Shown in pieces: positions 8,493 through 21,271 of a DNA stretch of 64,000 bases. The notes beneath the pieces were generated by a model that saw nothing but the letters and a program-made list of their open reading frames with translations, was not told where the DNA came from and made no database searches. The stretch lies in contig NZ_JBHTDC010000001.1 of the NCBI RefSeq assembly GCF_042666435.1, positions 620,001 to 684,000 of the forward strand, written 5' to 3'. Every line of letters starts with the position of its first letter. The stretch's first letter is position 1. Source of the DNA: Allosphingosinicella sp042666435 (GTDB lineage: Bacteria > Pseudomonadota > Alphaproteobacteria > Sphingomonadales > Sphingomonadaceae). The position numbers and the translations under genes were made by a program.

Positions 8493-9224
8493 ATGACCCG
8501 TCACCCCCGCGGCGTCGACCAGGCAATCGCCCGCTTCGACGAGATGGCCGCCCGGCTCGACGGCCATTTGCCGGCGGCGACGCGGCGCCGGGTGGGACGG
8601 AGCGCGCGCGCGGTCGGCCGGCGCCTCGCCAATATCGGCATGGCGATCGGCGCCCTCATCGTCGCGACCATCGCCTTCGGCCTGTTCGTCTCGCCGATCG
8701 GCTGGACCGGCCTCTTCCTGGTCGCGATGGCGATCATGTGCATCCTGGTCTTCTTCTCGAGCTGGTCCCCCGAGCCCAAACGGGTCGAATATAGCGAGCA
8801 GCTCCCCAACAAGGCGGTGGTGCGGCAGCTCGACACCCTGCTCGTTCGCCACCGCCCCGCCCTCCCCGCTCCCGCCGCGCGCACCGTCGACGCGATCAGC
8901 GCGCAATTGCCTTTGCTCGAATCCCGCCTGGCCGAGGTCGACCAGCTCGATCCCCTTGCCCAGGATGCGCGGCGGCTGATGGGCAAGCATCTGCCCGACC
9001 TCATCGACCGCTACGAGAAGGTGCCCGCCGCCTATCGCCACGAGCGCGACGGCGAGGGCCTGACGGTCGACGAGCGCCTCGCCTCCGGCCTCGAAGCGGC
9101 CAAATCGGCGCTGGACGATCTCGGCCGCAAGCTGGCGCATGAGGATCTGACCGCGTTCGAGACGCAGGGGCGCTTCATCGAGAGCCGCTACAAGGACAAT
9201 GACGGCGCCATCCAGGGCGACTGA
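8493..9224 (+). CDS. XpaC-like membrane protein, partner of TelA
   Basis: A 243-residue protein with two adjacent membrane helices (IGMAIGALIVATIAFGLFV and GLFLVAMAIMCILVFF, roughly residues 49-90), followed by a long helical cytoplasmic part containing KAVVRQLDTLL and a C-terminal stretch ending RYKDNDGAIQGD. Position behind telA and overall layout suggest the XpaC (5-bromo-4-chloroindolyl phosphate hydrolysis) group, but the similarity is weak and rests partly on neighbourhood. The ATG at 8493 has GGAGGGGCAAGG directly upstream. It is probably co-transcribed with telA. Confidence 0.7.
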   Translation: MTRHPRGVDQAIARFDEMAARLDGHLPAATRRRVGRSARAVGRRLANIGMAIGALIVATIAFGLFVSPIGWTGLFLVAMAIMCILVFFSSWSPEPKRVEYSEQLPNKAVVRQLDTLLVRHRPALPAPAARTVDAISAQLPLLESRLAEVDQLDPLAQDARRLMGKHLPDLIDRYEKVPAAYRHERDGEGLTVDERLASGLEAAKSALDDLGRKLAHEDLTAFETQGRFIESRYKDNDGAIQGD

Positions 9225-9241
9225 ATCGGCGCGGCGGGGCC

Positions 9242-9270
9242 TTTACATGCCCCCTGCCCCGCCCTATATC
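9242..9270 (+). promoter_or_regulatory. Candidate promoter of rpoBC
   Basis: TTTACA (9242-9247) and TATATC (9265-9270) are separated by 17 bases, giving a leader of about 200 bases before rpoB. The -35 side overlaps an inverted GCGGGGC/GCCCCGC pair that may act as a weak terminator for the preceding pair of genes. No ribosomal protein gene precedes rpoB here, so a dedicated promoter is needed. Confidence 0.4.
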
Positions 9271-9472
9271 GCGCCCATCACCACAGCCTTTCGGGACATG
9301 ATGCGCCGTCGCGCAGCGCATCGTACGCATGGATCGGCTGAGGTTTCATAGACGCTGAAGCTGCCGTTTTCGCATCGAGAACGCGCGGCTTTTTGCGTTT
9401 CCGCGCACCTGAATCAGGACTGGACCCCGGCTTGTCGCCGGGGAACGGCAGGCAGACGAGGCGAATTTTTAC

Positions 9473-12400
9473 ATGGCGACCAAGGCAGCTCCGGCGACGG
9501 AACAGCGTTCCACCGCGTCCAAGCGCATCCGCAAGATTTTCGGCAACATCCACGAAGTCAGCGAAATGCCGAACCTCATCGAGGTTCAGCGCGAAAGCTA
9601 TGAGCAGTTCCTCCGCTCGCGGCCGCAGGACGGCTATGTGTCGGGCCTTGAAAAGACGCTCCGTTCGGTCTTCCCGATCCGCGACTTCGCCGGCACCGCC
9701 GAGCTGGACTTCGTCCATTACGAGCTCGAAGATCCCAAATACGACACGGACGAGTGCCGCCAGCGGGGCATGACCTATGCCGCGCCGATGCGCGTCACCT
9801 TGCGCCTGATCGTGTTCGAGGTCGATCCCGATACCGAGACCCGCTCCGTCCTCGATATCAAGGAGCAGGACGTTTATATGGGCGACATGCCGCTGATGAC
9901 GAAGAACGGCACGTTCATCGTCAACGGCACCGAGCGCGTCATCGTCAGCCAGATGCACCGCTCGCCGGGTGTGCTGTTCGACCATGACCGTGGCAAGACC
10001 CACGCCTCTGGCAAATATCTCTTCGCCGCCCGCGTCATCCCCTATCGCGGCTCGTGGCTCGATTTCGAGTTCGACGCCAAGGACATCGTCAACGTCCGCA
10101 TCGACCGGAAGCGCAAGCTGCCGGTGACGGCCCTGCTGCACGCGCTCGGCCTCACCAGCGAGGAAATCCTCGACGAATTCTACAACAAGGTGACCTTCGT
10201 CCGCGGCGCGGGCGGGTGGCAGATTCCTTACGTCGCCGAGCAATGGCGCGGCCAGAAGCCGGCCTTCGACGTCGCCGACGGCAAGTCGGGCGAGGTCGTC
10301 TTCCCGGCCGGACAGAAGATCACGCCGCGCGGCGCCAGCAAGGCGGCCAAGGACGGGCTGGAGCAATTGCTCATCCCGACCGAGGAGATTTTCGGCCGCT
10401 ATTCGGCCTATGATCTCGTCAACGACAAGACCGGCGAAATCTATATCGAGGCCGGCGACGAAGTGACGCCGGAAAATCTCGAGAAGCTCGACAAGGCCGG
10501 CATCGACCGGATCGAACTGCTCGACATCGACCATGTCAATGTCGGCGCGTGGATGCGCAACACCCTGAAGGCCGACAAGGCCGAGGACCGCGACCAGGCG
10601 CTCTCGGACATCTACCGCGTCATGCGCCCCGGCGAGCCGCCGACGCGCGAGACCGCCGACGCCTTGTTCGCCGGCCTGTTCTTCGATCCGGAGCGCTACG
10701 ACCTGTCGGCCGTCGGCCGCGTCAAGCTCAACATGCGCCTCGACCTCGATGCCGAGGACACGGTGACCACGCTTCGCACCGAGGACATCCTCGCCGTGGT
10801 GAAGACCCTCGTCGATCTGAAGGACGGCAAGGGCGAGATCGACGACATCGACAATCTCGGCAACCGCCGCGTGCGTTCCGTGGGCGAGCTGCTGGAGAAC
10901 CAGTATCGCGTCGGGCTCCTGAGGATGGAGCGCGCCGTGAAGGAGCGGATGAGCTCGGTCGACGTCTCGACCGTGATGCCGAACGACCTCATCAACGCCA
11001 AGCCGGCGGTCGCCGCGGTGCGCGAATTCTTCGGCTCGTCGCAGCTCTCGCAGTTCATGGACCAGACCAACCCGCTCTCCGAAGTGACGCACAAGCGCCG
11101 CGTCTCGGCGCTCGGGCCGGGTGGCCTCACCCGCGAGCGCGCGGGCTTCGAGGTCCGCGACGTCCATCCGACCCATTATGGCCGCATCTGCCCGATCGAG
11201 ACTCCCGAAGGCCCGAACATCGGCCTGATCAACTCGCTCGCGTCGTTCAGCCGCGTGAACAAATACGGCTTCATCGAGACGCCCTACCGCAAGGTCGTCG
11301 ACAACAAAGTGACCGACGACGTCGTCTATCTGTCGGCGATGGAGGAGGCCAAGCACACGATCGCGCAGGCCAATGCCGAGCTTCTGGAAGACAAGAGCTT
11401 CGGCGAGGAAATCGTCTCCAGCCGCCAGGCCGGCGAATTCCTGATGGCGCCGCGCGACATCATCACCCTGATGGACGTCAGCCCCAAGCAGCTCGTCTCG
11501 GTCGCAGCCTCGCTCATTCCGTTCCTGGAGAATGACGACGCGAACCGCGCGCTGATGGGTTCGAACATGCAGCGGCAGGCGGTCCCTCTGGTCCGCGCCG
11601 AGGCGCCGTTCGTCGGCACCGGCATGGAGGAGACGGTCGCGCGCGATTCCGGCGCCGCCATCGGCGCGCGTCGTTCGGGCATCGTCGATCAGGTCGACGC
11701 CACCCGCATCGTCATCCGGGCGACCGGCGAAGTCGATGCCGGCAAGTCGGGCGTCGACATCTACACGCTGATGAAGTTCCAGCGCTCGAACCAGAATACC
11801 TGCATCAACCAGCGTCCGCTGGTGAAGGTGGGCGACGTGGTCAATGCCGGCGACGTCATCGCCGACGGCCCGTCGACCGAGTTCGGCGAGCTGGCGCTCG
11901 GCCGCAACGTGCTGGTCGCGTTCATGCCGTGGAACGGCTACAATTATGAGGATTCGATCCTCATCTCCGAGCGCATCGTCAAGGACGACGTCTTCACCTC
12001 GATCCATATCGAGGAATTCGAAGTCATGGCCCGCGACACCAAGCTCGGGCCGGAAGACATCACCCGCGACATCCCCAATGTCGGCGAGGAAGCGCTGCGC
12101 AACCTCGACGAGGCGGGCATCGTCTATATCGGTGCCGAAGTGGAGCCGGGCGACATCCTGGCGGGCAAGATCACGCCCAAGGGCGAGAGCCCGATGACGC
12201 CGGAGGAAAAATTGCTCCGCGCCATCTTCGGCGAGAAGGCGTCCGACGTTCGCGACACCTCGCTGCGCCTGCCCCCGGGCGTCGCCGGAACGGTGGTCGA
12301 GGTCCGCGTCTTCAACCGCCACGGCATCGACATCGACGACCGCACCCGCGCGATCCAGACCGAGGAAAAGGACCGACTTCGCAAGGACGCCGACGACGAG

Positions 12401-13636
12401 CGCACCATCCTCAAGCGCGCCACCTTCTCGCGGCTTCGCGAGATGCTGGTCGGCCAAACCGCCACGGCGGCGCCCAAGGGCGTCAAGAAGGGCGTCGAGA
12501 TCGACCAGGAGCTGCTCGACGGCGTCGAGCGCTTCGAATGGTGGAAGTTCGCGGTCAAGGACGACAAGGTCCAGGGCAACCTCGAAGCGGTCAAGGTCCA
12601 GTATGACGACGCCGAAGCCGTCATCAAGGCCAAGTTCGACGACCGCGTCGAGAAATTGGAGCGTGGCGACGAGCTGCCGCCGGGCGTCTTGAAGATGGTC
12701 AAGGTGTTCGTCGCGGTGAAGCGCAAGCTCCAGCCCGGCGACAAGATGGCCGGCCGCCACGGCAACAAGGGCGTCATCAGCCGCATCCTGCCGATCGAGG
12801 ACATGCCGTTCCTCGAGGACGGAACCCATGCGGATATCGTGCTCAACCCGCTCGGCGTGCCAAGCCGGATGAACGTCGGCCAGATTTTCGAGACCCATCT
12901 GGGCTGGGCCGCGCGCGGCCTCGGCAAGCAGATCGGCGCGATGCTGGAAGAGATGCACGACAAGGGCAAGGACATCGATCCGAAGGACGTCAAGGGCGTC
13001 CGCGCCAAATTGAAGGACATCTATGGCGAGCATTATGACGGCGACATCGATGCCCGCGACGACGAGCAGGTGATGGAGCTGGCGTCCAACCTGGTCGGCG
13101 GCGTTCCGATGGGCACTCCGGTGTTCGACGGCGCTCGCGAGGCGGACGTGTCGGCGATGCTGCGCATGGCCGGGCTCGACGAGAGCGGCCAGGTGACGCT
13201 CTATGACGGCCGCACCGGCGACGAGTTCGATCGCAAGGTGACGGTGGGCTATATCTATATGCTGAAGCTCCACCATCTCGTGGACGACAAGATCCACGCG
13301 CGCTCGATCGGGCCGTACAGCCTCGTCACCCAGCAGCCTTTGGGCGGCAAGGCGCAGTTCGGCGGCCAGAGGTTCGGTGAGATGGAGGTCTGGGCGCTCC
13401 AGGCCTACGGCGCCGCCTATACCTTGCAGGAAATGCTGACGGTGAAGTCGGACGACGTGATCGGCCGCACCAAGGTCTACGAGGCGATCGTCAAGGGCGA
13501 CGACACGTTCGAGGCCGGCATTCCGGAGAGCTTCAACGTGCTCGTCAAGGAGATGCGGTCGCTCGGCCTCAACGTCGAGCTCAACACCACGATCGACGAG
13601 AATGGCGAGGACATTCCGGCGATCGCCGCGGAGTAA
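9473..13636 (+). CDS. rpoB: RNA polymerase beta subunit
   Basis: Catalytic core subunit of RNA polymerase, 1387 residues, full length. The rifampicin region is intact (FFGSSQLSQFMDQTNPLSEV followed by THKRRVSALGPGGL). The C-terminal KPGDKMAGRHGNKG-type motif (here QPGDKMAGRHGNKGVIS) and the WALQAYGAAYTLQEMLTVKSDD end region are also present. No resistance-type change was evident by eye in the rifampicin cluster. The ATG at 9473 (MATKAAPATEQ) follows a GAGGCG site. rplJ/rplL, which usually precede rpoB, are not upstream; a TelA/XpaC pair is there instead. rpoC follows after a 161-bp repeat. Confidence 0.98.
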   Translation: MATKAAPATEQRSTASKRIRKIFGNIHEVSEMPNLIEVQRESYEQFLRSRPQDGYVSGLEKTLRSVFPIRDFAGTAELDFVHYELEDPKYDTDECRQRGMTYAAPMRVTLRLIVFEVDPDTETRSVLDIKEQDVYMGDMPLMTKNGTFIVNGTERVIVSQMHRSPGVLFDHDRGKTHASGKYLFAARVIPYRGSWLDFEFDAKDIVNVRIDRKRKLPVTALLHALGLTSEEILDEFYNKVTFVRGAGGWQIPYVAEQWRGQKPAFDVADGKSGEVVFPAGQKITPRGASKAAKDGLEQLLIPTEEIFGRYSAYDLVNDKTGEIYIEAGDEVTPENLEKLDKAGIDRIELLDIDHVNVGAWMRNTLKADKAEDRDQALSDIYRVMRPGEPPTRETADALFAGLFFDPERYDLSAVGRVKLNMRLDLDAEDTVTTLRTEDILAVVKTLVDLKDGKGEIDDIDNLGNRRVRSVGELLENQYRVGLLRMERAVKERMSSVDVSTVMPNDLINAKPAVAAVREFFGSSQLSQFMDQTNPLSEVTHKRRVSALGPGGLTRERAGFEVRDVHPTHYGRICPIETPEGPNIGLINSLASFSRVNKYGFIETPYRKVVDNKVTDDVVYLSAMEEAKHTIAQANAELLEDKSFGEEIVSSRQAGEFLMAPRDIITLMDVSPKQLVSVAASLIPFLENDDANRALMGSNMQRQAVPLVRAEAPFVGTGMEETVARDSGAAIGARRSGIVDQVDATRIVIRATGEVDAGKSGVDIYTLMKFQRSNQNTCINQRPLVKVGDVVNAGDVIADGPSTEFGELALGRNVLVAFMPWNGYNYEDSILISERIVKDDVFTSIHIEEFEVMARDTKLGPEDITRDIPNVGEEALRNLDEAGIVYIGAEVEPGDILAGKITPKGESPMTPEEKLLRAIFGEKASDVRDTSLRLPPGVAGTVVEVRVFNRHGIDIDDRTRAIQTEEKDRLRKDADDERTILKRATFSRLREMLVGQTATAAPKGVKKGVEIDQELLDGVERFEWWKFAVKDDKVQGNLEAVKVQYDDAEAVIKAKFDDRVEKLERGDELPPGVLKMVKVFVAVKRKLQPGDKMAGRHGNKGVISRILPIEDMPFLEDGTHADIVLNPLGVPSRMNVGQIFETHLGWAARGLGKQIGAMLEEMHDKGKDIDPKDVKGVRAKLKDIYGEHYDGDIDARDDEQVMELASNLVGGVPMGTPVFDGAREADVSAMLRMAGLDESGQVTLYDGRTGDEFDRKVTVGYIYMLKLHHLVDDKIHARSIGPYSLVTQQPLGGKAQFGGQRFGEMEVWALQAYGAAYTLQEMLTVKSDDVIGRTKVYEAIVKGDDTFEAGIPESFNVLVKEMRSLGLNVELNTTIDENGEDIPAIAAE

Positions 13637-13641
13637 GAACA

Positions 13642-13773
13642 GCCCCTCTCCCCTTGCGGGAGAGGGACAGGCGCGAAGCGCCAGGGTGAGGGTCTGGAAA
13701 TGGCCATGCCCTCACCCTCCCACCGCTCTTCGAGCGGCGGGCCCCTCCCTCTCCCGAAATGGGAGAGGGGCAG
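13642..13773. repeat. Palindromic repeat between rpoB and rpoC
   Basis: Outer arms CCCCTCTCCCCTTGCGGGAG and CCTCTCCCGAAATGGGAGAG-type sequences enclose inner arms GGTGAGGGTC and CCCTCACCCTC. A related element lies at 31.6-31.8 kb. It sits inside the rpoBC operon without an obvious T-tract, so read-through must occur. Confidence 0.82.
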
Positions 13774-13797
13774 AATTTCTAGAGAGGGTCATACCCG

Positions 13798-18066
<4,269 letters not shown>

Positions 18067-18094
18067 AGGCCCGGTAGAGACTGAAGAAAGAAGA

Positions 18095-18126
18095 GCCCCG
18101 CCGGAGCGATCCGGCGGGGCTTTTTT
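18095..18126. terminator. Intrinsic terminator after rpoC, probably bidirectional
   Basis: A ten-pair stem GCCCCGCCGG / CCGGCGGGGC with loop agcgat is followed by TTTTTT. On the opposite strand the same hairpin is followed by TCTTCTTTCTTC, so it can also stop the convergent minus-strand gene at 18165-18848. Confidence 0.88.
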
Positions 18127-18164
18127 CGTTGCCTCGGAAGCGTTGGGGGGAAACGAACCGGCCG

Positions 18165-18848
18165 CTACGACACGGCCTTCCGCGGGGCCAAAATCAGAGT
18201 GTCTGGCGTGATCGCTTCCTTCTGTAGAAGCGAGTGATCGCTGAGAACGTCCCTAAATGCAGCCCAGGCTTCGGATGAACCGAGACGCGCACCCTGCTGA
18301 TACAACTTGCCTATGCTTCGAGACGAGACCATCCGCACCAGATCCCCGACCGTTTTCACACTTCCCGGCAGGCGAATGGGTGCCACTCGATAGAGCGCAA
18401 CCGGAGGAATGACGGAGGCAGCAGCCATCCACCATGGCCAACCTACAGTCAGCATGCCCATAGGAAGTGCCACGAAAAGCAGGAGCGCGATACAGCCCCA
18501 GAGTGACACGTACTGGGGTGGCGGTCGCAAGCCGCATTCGTGCTTGATGATCCAGTGCAATTTTCGCACCGACAAGCTTCCCAGCCCTTCGATGGGTGTC
18601 TTGGGCCGTAGCTCAGTTACAATCCGGGGCTGAAGCGCTCGACGCAACCGATAGAAGCACATTGCTGTTGCACAGCTCTCTATCGAGCGCGCACCAGGTA
18701 ACTGGGCCTCGATCAGCTTAAAAAGATCCCCCACGGTCCAACACTGCTTAAGTTTTTCCTTAGAGAACTGGACGTCAAATGCCTCCTCGACGTCTTCAAT
18801 TAGGTCATTATCGTCCAGATCACCTGTCAAACCAAGTGACGAGGGCAT
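18165..18848 (-). CDS. Hypothetical protein: acyl-carrier-like N-terminus plus two membrane helices
   Basis: A 227-residue protein of unknown function. Residues about 8-50 (GDLDDNDLIEDVEEAFDVQF and TVGDLFKLIEAQL) follow the helix pattern of an acyl carrier protein, but the DSL serine that carries phosphopantetheine is replaced by DDND. Two hydrophobic segments follow (CIALLLFVALPMGMLTVGW and MAAASVIPPVALY, about residues 118-152). The gene is visibly lower in GC than its neighbours and uses codons rare elsewhere in the window, so acquisition by transfer is likely. It stands alone, convergent with rpoC. Confidence 0.7.
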   Translation of the reverse strand: MPSSLGLTGDLDDNDLIEDVEEAFDVQFSKEKLKQCWTVGDLFKLIEAQLPGARSIESCATAMCFYRLRRALQPRIVTELRPKTPIEGLGSLSVRKLHWIIKHECGLRPPPQYVSLWGCIALLLFVALPMGMLTVGWPWWMAAASVIPPVALYRVAPIRLPGSVKTVGDLVRMVSSRSIGKLYQQGARLGSSEAWAAFRDVLSDHSLLQKEAITPDTLILAPRKAVS

Positions 18849-18935
18849 AGAAAAACTCTCCTTCGCTCCGGCAGCATAGCATCAGCTTCGCCACACACCA
18901 ACAGGCGATGAACGTCTGAAACGGATCGAGCGACG

Positions 18936-21092
18936 CTAGAAGCTCACCCTCGCGCTCAGCCTTATGTCCCGACCAGCCAAAGGCACGAAATCCTTGGTGA
19001 AGGAGGCGTGGCGCCTCGCGTCGACGTCGAAGATGTTGTTGGCGGACAGCAGCAAGGTGGTGGGGTTGCTCTTCCCCCACGGGCGCCAGGCGACCGAGGC
19101 GTTGACCAAAGTGTGGCCGTCGGTCGGCGTCTCGAAGGCCGCGATCCGCTCCTGCTCGTCCGACCATTCGACCTCCAGGCGGCCGTCGACATGGTCGGAC
19201 TGCGCCTCGATGCCGCCGAGGATGCGGAGCGGCGGGATGCGCGGCACGGGGCCGCCCTTCTCGATCGTCGCGTTGACATAGTCCGCCACGACGTCGCCGT
19301 TGAAGCGGAAGCCGGCGGCCTCGAACAGCTTGGCCGAACCTTCCAGCTCGAAGCCGTAATAGCGGGCGCCGCGCTGGAAATATTGGAAGACGGGGAGCTC
19401 GTCGCGCTCCTCGCCGGTCGCGGCCTGGAAGATGTAGTCGTCGAACCAGTTGGCGAAAACGGTGGCGCTGAGCGAGTAATTCGACGCGTCGTGGCGGACA
19501 TAGGCTTCGGCGCCCCAGCTCTTCTCCTTGGCGAGATCGAGATTGCCGACCTCGAACGCCTGGGTCGCGATATGCGGCCCGTTGGAGAACAGCTCCTCGG
19601 CCGAAGGCGCGCGTTCGGCGCGGGAGCCGTTGACCCCGATCTTGGTTCGATTGCCGAGCTCGTAGGACGCGCCAATCGCCCCCGAATAGGTGTTGAAGCT
19701 CCGGTCGAGGCCGAGGGTCGTGGCGCTGACGTCGCTACGTTCGAAACGCCCGGCGGCCTCGATCCCCGCCCGGCCGAAGTGCATCTCCTGAACCGTGAAG
19801 AGACCGAGCTGGCGGCTCTCATTGGGCGGAACGAACGCCTCGGCGCCGATCGCCTCGAAATCGCGAACGAAATATTGGGCGCCGGTGACGCCATGCCAGC
19901 CGCCCCGATCGGCCTGCACCAGCTCGAATCGGCCTTCCATCCCGTTGGACTTGAAGACCGTGCCGACTTCCTCGCCTTCGAACTCGGTATGCTCGTAATC
20001 GGCCGCGGCGAGGCGAACGCGGATTTTGTCGATGAAGTCGCCGCCGGCCTCGATTTCGCCGCGCAGGTCGGCACGAAACTGTTCGAGGCCGATGGTGACC
20101 GGCACGTCGCCATGGGCGTGCCCCTCCTCTTCCTCGCCGCCTTCTTCTTCATGGTGGTGCTCGGCCCCAGGGCGCGAAGGGACGCCGTACTTGCTGTCAT
20201 AGTAGCTGACCGACAGGCCGAGCTGGCCGCCGTCGCGGATGAAGGCGAGACCGGCGCCCAAGGTCTTCGTCTCGGTGGCGGAATTGGGGATGCGGCCGCT
20301 GAGGTTGGCAAGCTCGCGGGCTTCCTCGGCCTCCTCCACATGGCCTTCCGCTTCCTCTTCGGCGGCGATTTCCAGCTGCTCGGCGCGTAGCTCGGGCGAA
20401 AGGACGAAGCCGCCAACCTCCAGGTCGTCGGTGTTGCGGTAGCTGCCGTCGATATGGGCGACGAGGCTGTCGGTCAGCGGCACGTCGACCGCGGCGCCGA
20501 CGCTGTGTTCGTCGGCGGCCGAACCATAAGCCGCGATGGCGTCGATATGGACCGGCTCGTCCGGCACGCGGCGGGGAATGCGCCGGTCCATGACGTTGAC
20601 CGCGCCGCCGATCGCCTGGCTGCCGAAGAGGAGCACGGCGGGGCCGTGAATGACCTCGATCCGCTCGGCGGTCAGCGGATCGATGGTCACGGCGTGGTCG
20701 GCCGACGTGTTGGAAGCATCGATCGAGCCGATGCCGTCGGTCATCACCCGGACGCGCTCGCCCTGGAAGCCGCGAAGGACGGGACGGGACGCTCCGGGGC
20801 TGAAGGAGGTGGCCGAAACGCCCGGAAGGCCGGCCAGCGTATCGCCGATCTGCGGCTTCAGATCTCGCACCAGATCGGCGCCGGAAAGGACCGATTTGCC
20901 CGCCAGAAGATCGACCTCCTGAATGCTGTGACCGGTGATGACGATCGTCGCCGGCGGATCTTCATGAACGTGATCGGCCTGGGCCGCGGCCTGCGCGGCC
21001 TCAACGGTCTCGGCCGGCGGCTCCGGCCGCTGCGCGCCGGCCGGAAAGGCGACGAGTGCGGAGGTCGCGAACAGGAAGGCGAATTTGGTCAT
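18936..21092 (-). CDS. TonB-dependent outer-membrane receptor, histidine-rich (zinc-type)
   Basis: A 718-residue receptor with a signal peptide (MTKFAFLFATSALVAFPAGA), a plug domain (IGDTLAGLPGVSATSF, VLRGFQGERVRVMTDG, GSQAIGGAVNVMDRR) and a C-terminal beta barrel ending in phenylalanine (LSARVSF). An extracellular-loop-type stretch near residue 320 is rich in His and Glu (EHHHEEEGGEEEEGHAHGD), and a second His cluster follows the signal peptide. Such clusters are typical of ZnuD-type zinc receptors, so zinc or another divalent metal is the likely cargo. GGAG lies seven bases before the ATG. It is divergent from a zinc metalloprotease. Confidence 0.88.
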   Translation of the reverse strand: MTKFAFLFATSALVAFPAGAQRPEPPAETVEAAQAAAQADHVHEDPPATIVITGHSIQEVDLLAGKSVLSGADLVRDLKPQIGDTLAGLPGVSATSFSPGASRPVLRGFQGERVRVMTDGIGSIDASNTSADHAVTIDPLTAERIEVIHGPAVLLFGSQAIGGAVNVMDRRIPRRVPDEPVHIDAIAAYGSAADEHSVGAAVDVPLTDSLVAHIDGSYRNTDDLEVGGFVLSPELRAEQLEIAAEEEAEGHVEEAEEARELANLSGRIPNSATETKTLGAGLAFIRDGGQLGLSVSYYDSKYGVPSRPGAEHHHEEEGGEEEEGHAHGDVPVTIGLEQFRADLRGEIEAGGDFIDKIRVRLAAADYEHTEFEGEEVGTVFKSNGMEGRFELVQADRGGWHGVTGAQYFVRDFEAIGAEAFVPPNESRQLGLFTVQEMHFGRAGIEAAGRFERSDVSATTLGLDRSFNTYSGAIGASYELGNRTKIGVNGSRAERAPSAEELFSNGPHIATQAFEVGNLDLAKEKSWGAEAYVRHDASNYSLSATVFANWFDDYIFQAATGEERDELPVFQYFQRGARYYGFELEGSAKLFEAAGFRFNGDVVADYVNATIEKGGPVPRIPPLRILGGIEAQSDHVDGRLEVEWSDEQERIAAFETPTDGHTLVNASVAWRPWGKSNPTTLLLSANNIFDVDARRHASFTKDFVPLAGRDIRLSARVSF

Positions 21093-21129
21093 CAGGGTCT
21101 CCAGAAATCGTCGCCCGCTTACGGGAGAC

Positions 21130-21142
21130 GTTACATTGTATC
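21130..21142. promoter_or_regulatory. Imperfect dyad in the divergent receptor/protease promoter region
   Basis: GTTACATTGTATC, whose two halves match in 10 of 13 positions when inverted, lies about 40 bases upstream of the receptor start in the 179-bp region shared with the metalloprotease gene. It is AT-rich compared with its surroundings. A metal-responsive regulator such as Zur is possible, but the sequence does not match a Zur consensus well enough to claim it. Confidence 0.25.
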
Positions 21143-21271
21143 AATACCGTGATGGCCGCGCCTTGACGAGCCGGTCGCCCGGCGGACACGCTTCGTCGGC
21201 AAAAGCTGCTTCGCACGCGCTCGACAGCAAGGGCGGGCGCGGATAGCAAGCAAGCCAAAGAGGGGGAATTG

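Noticed and set aside
9278..13297. A 1339-codon open frame antisense to rpoB
   Set aside because: It mirrors the codon bias of rpoB in high-GC DNA, has long stretches of Val/Asp/Leu/Ala without domain patterns, and rpoB is unambiguous on the other strand.
13642..13773. A CRISPR-like array in the repeated segment between rpoB and rpoC
   Set aside because: It consists of nested inverted arms, not regularly spaced direct repeats with unique spacers.
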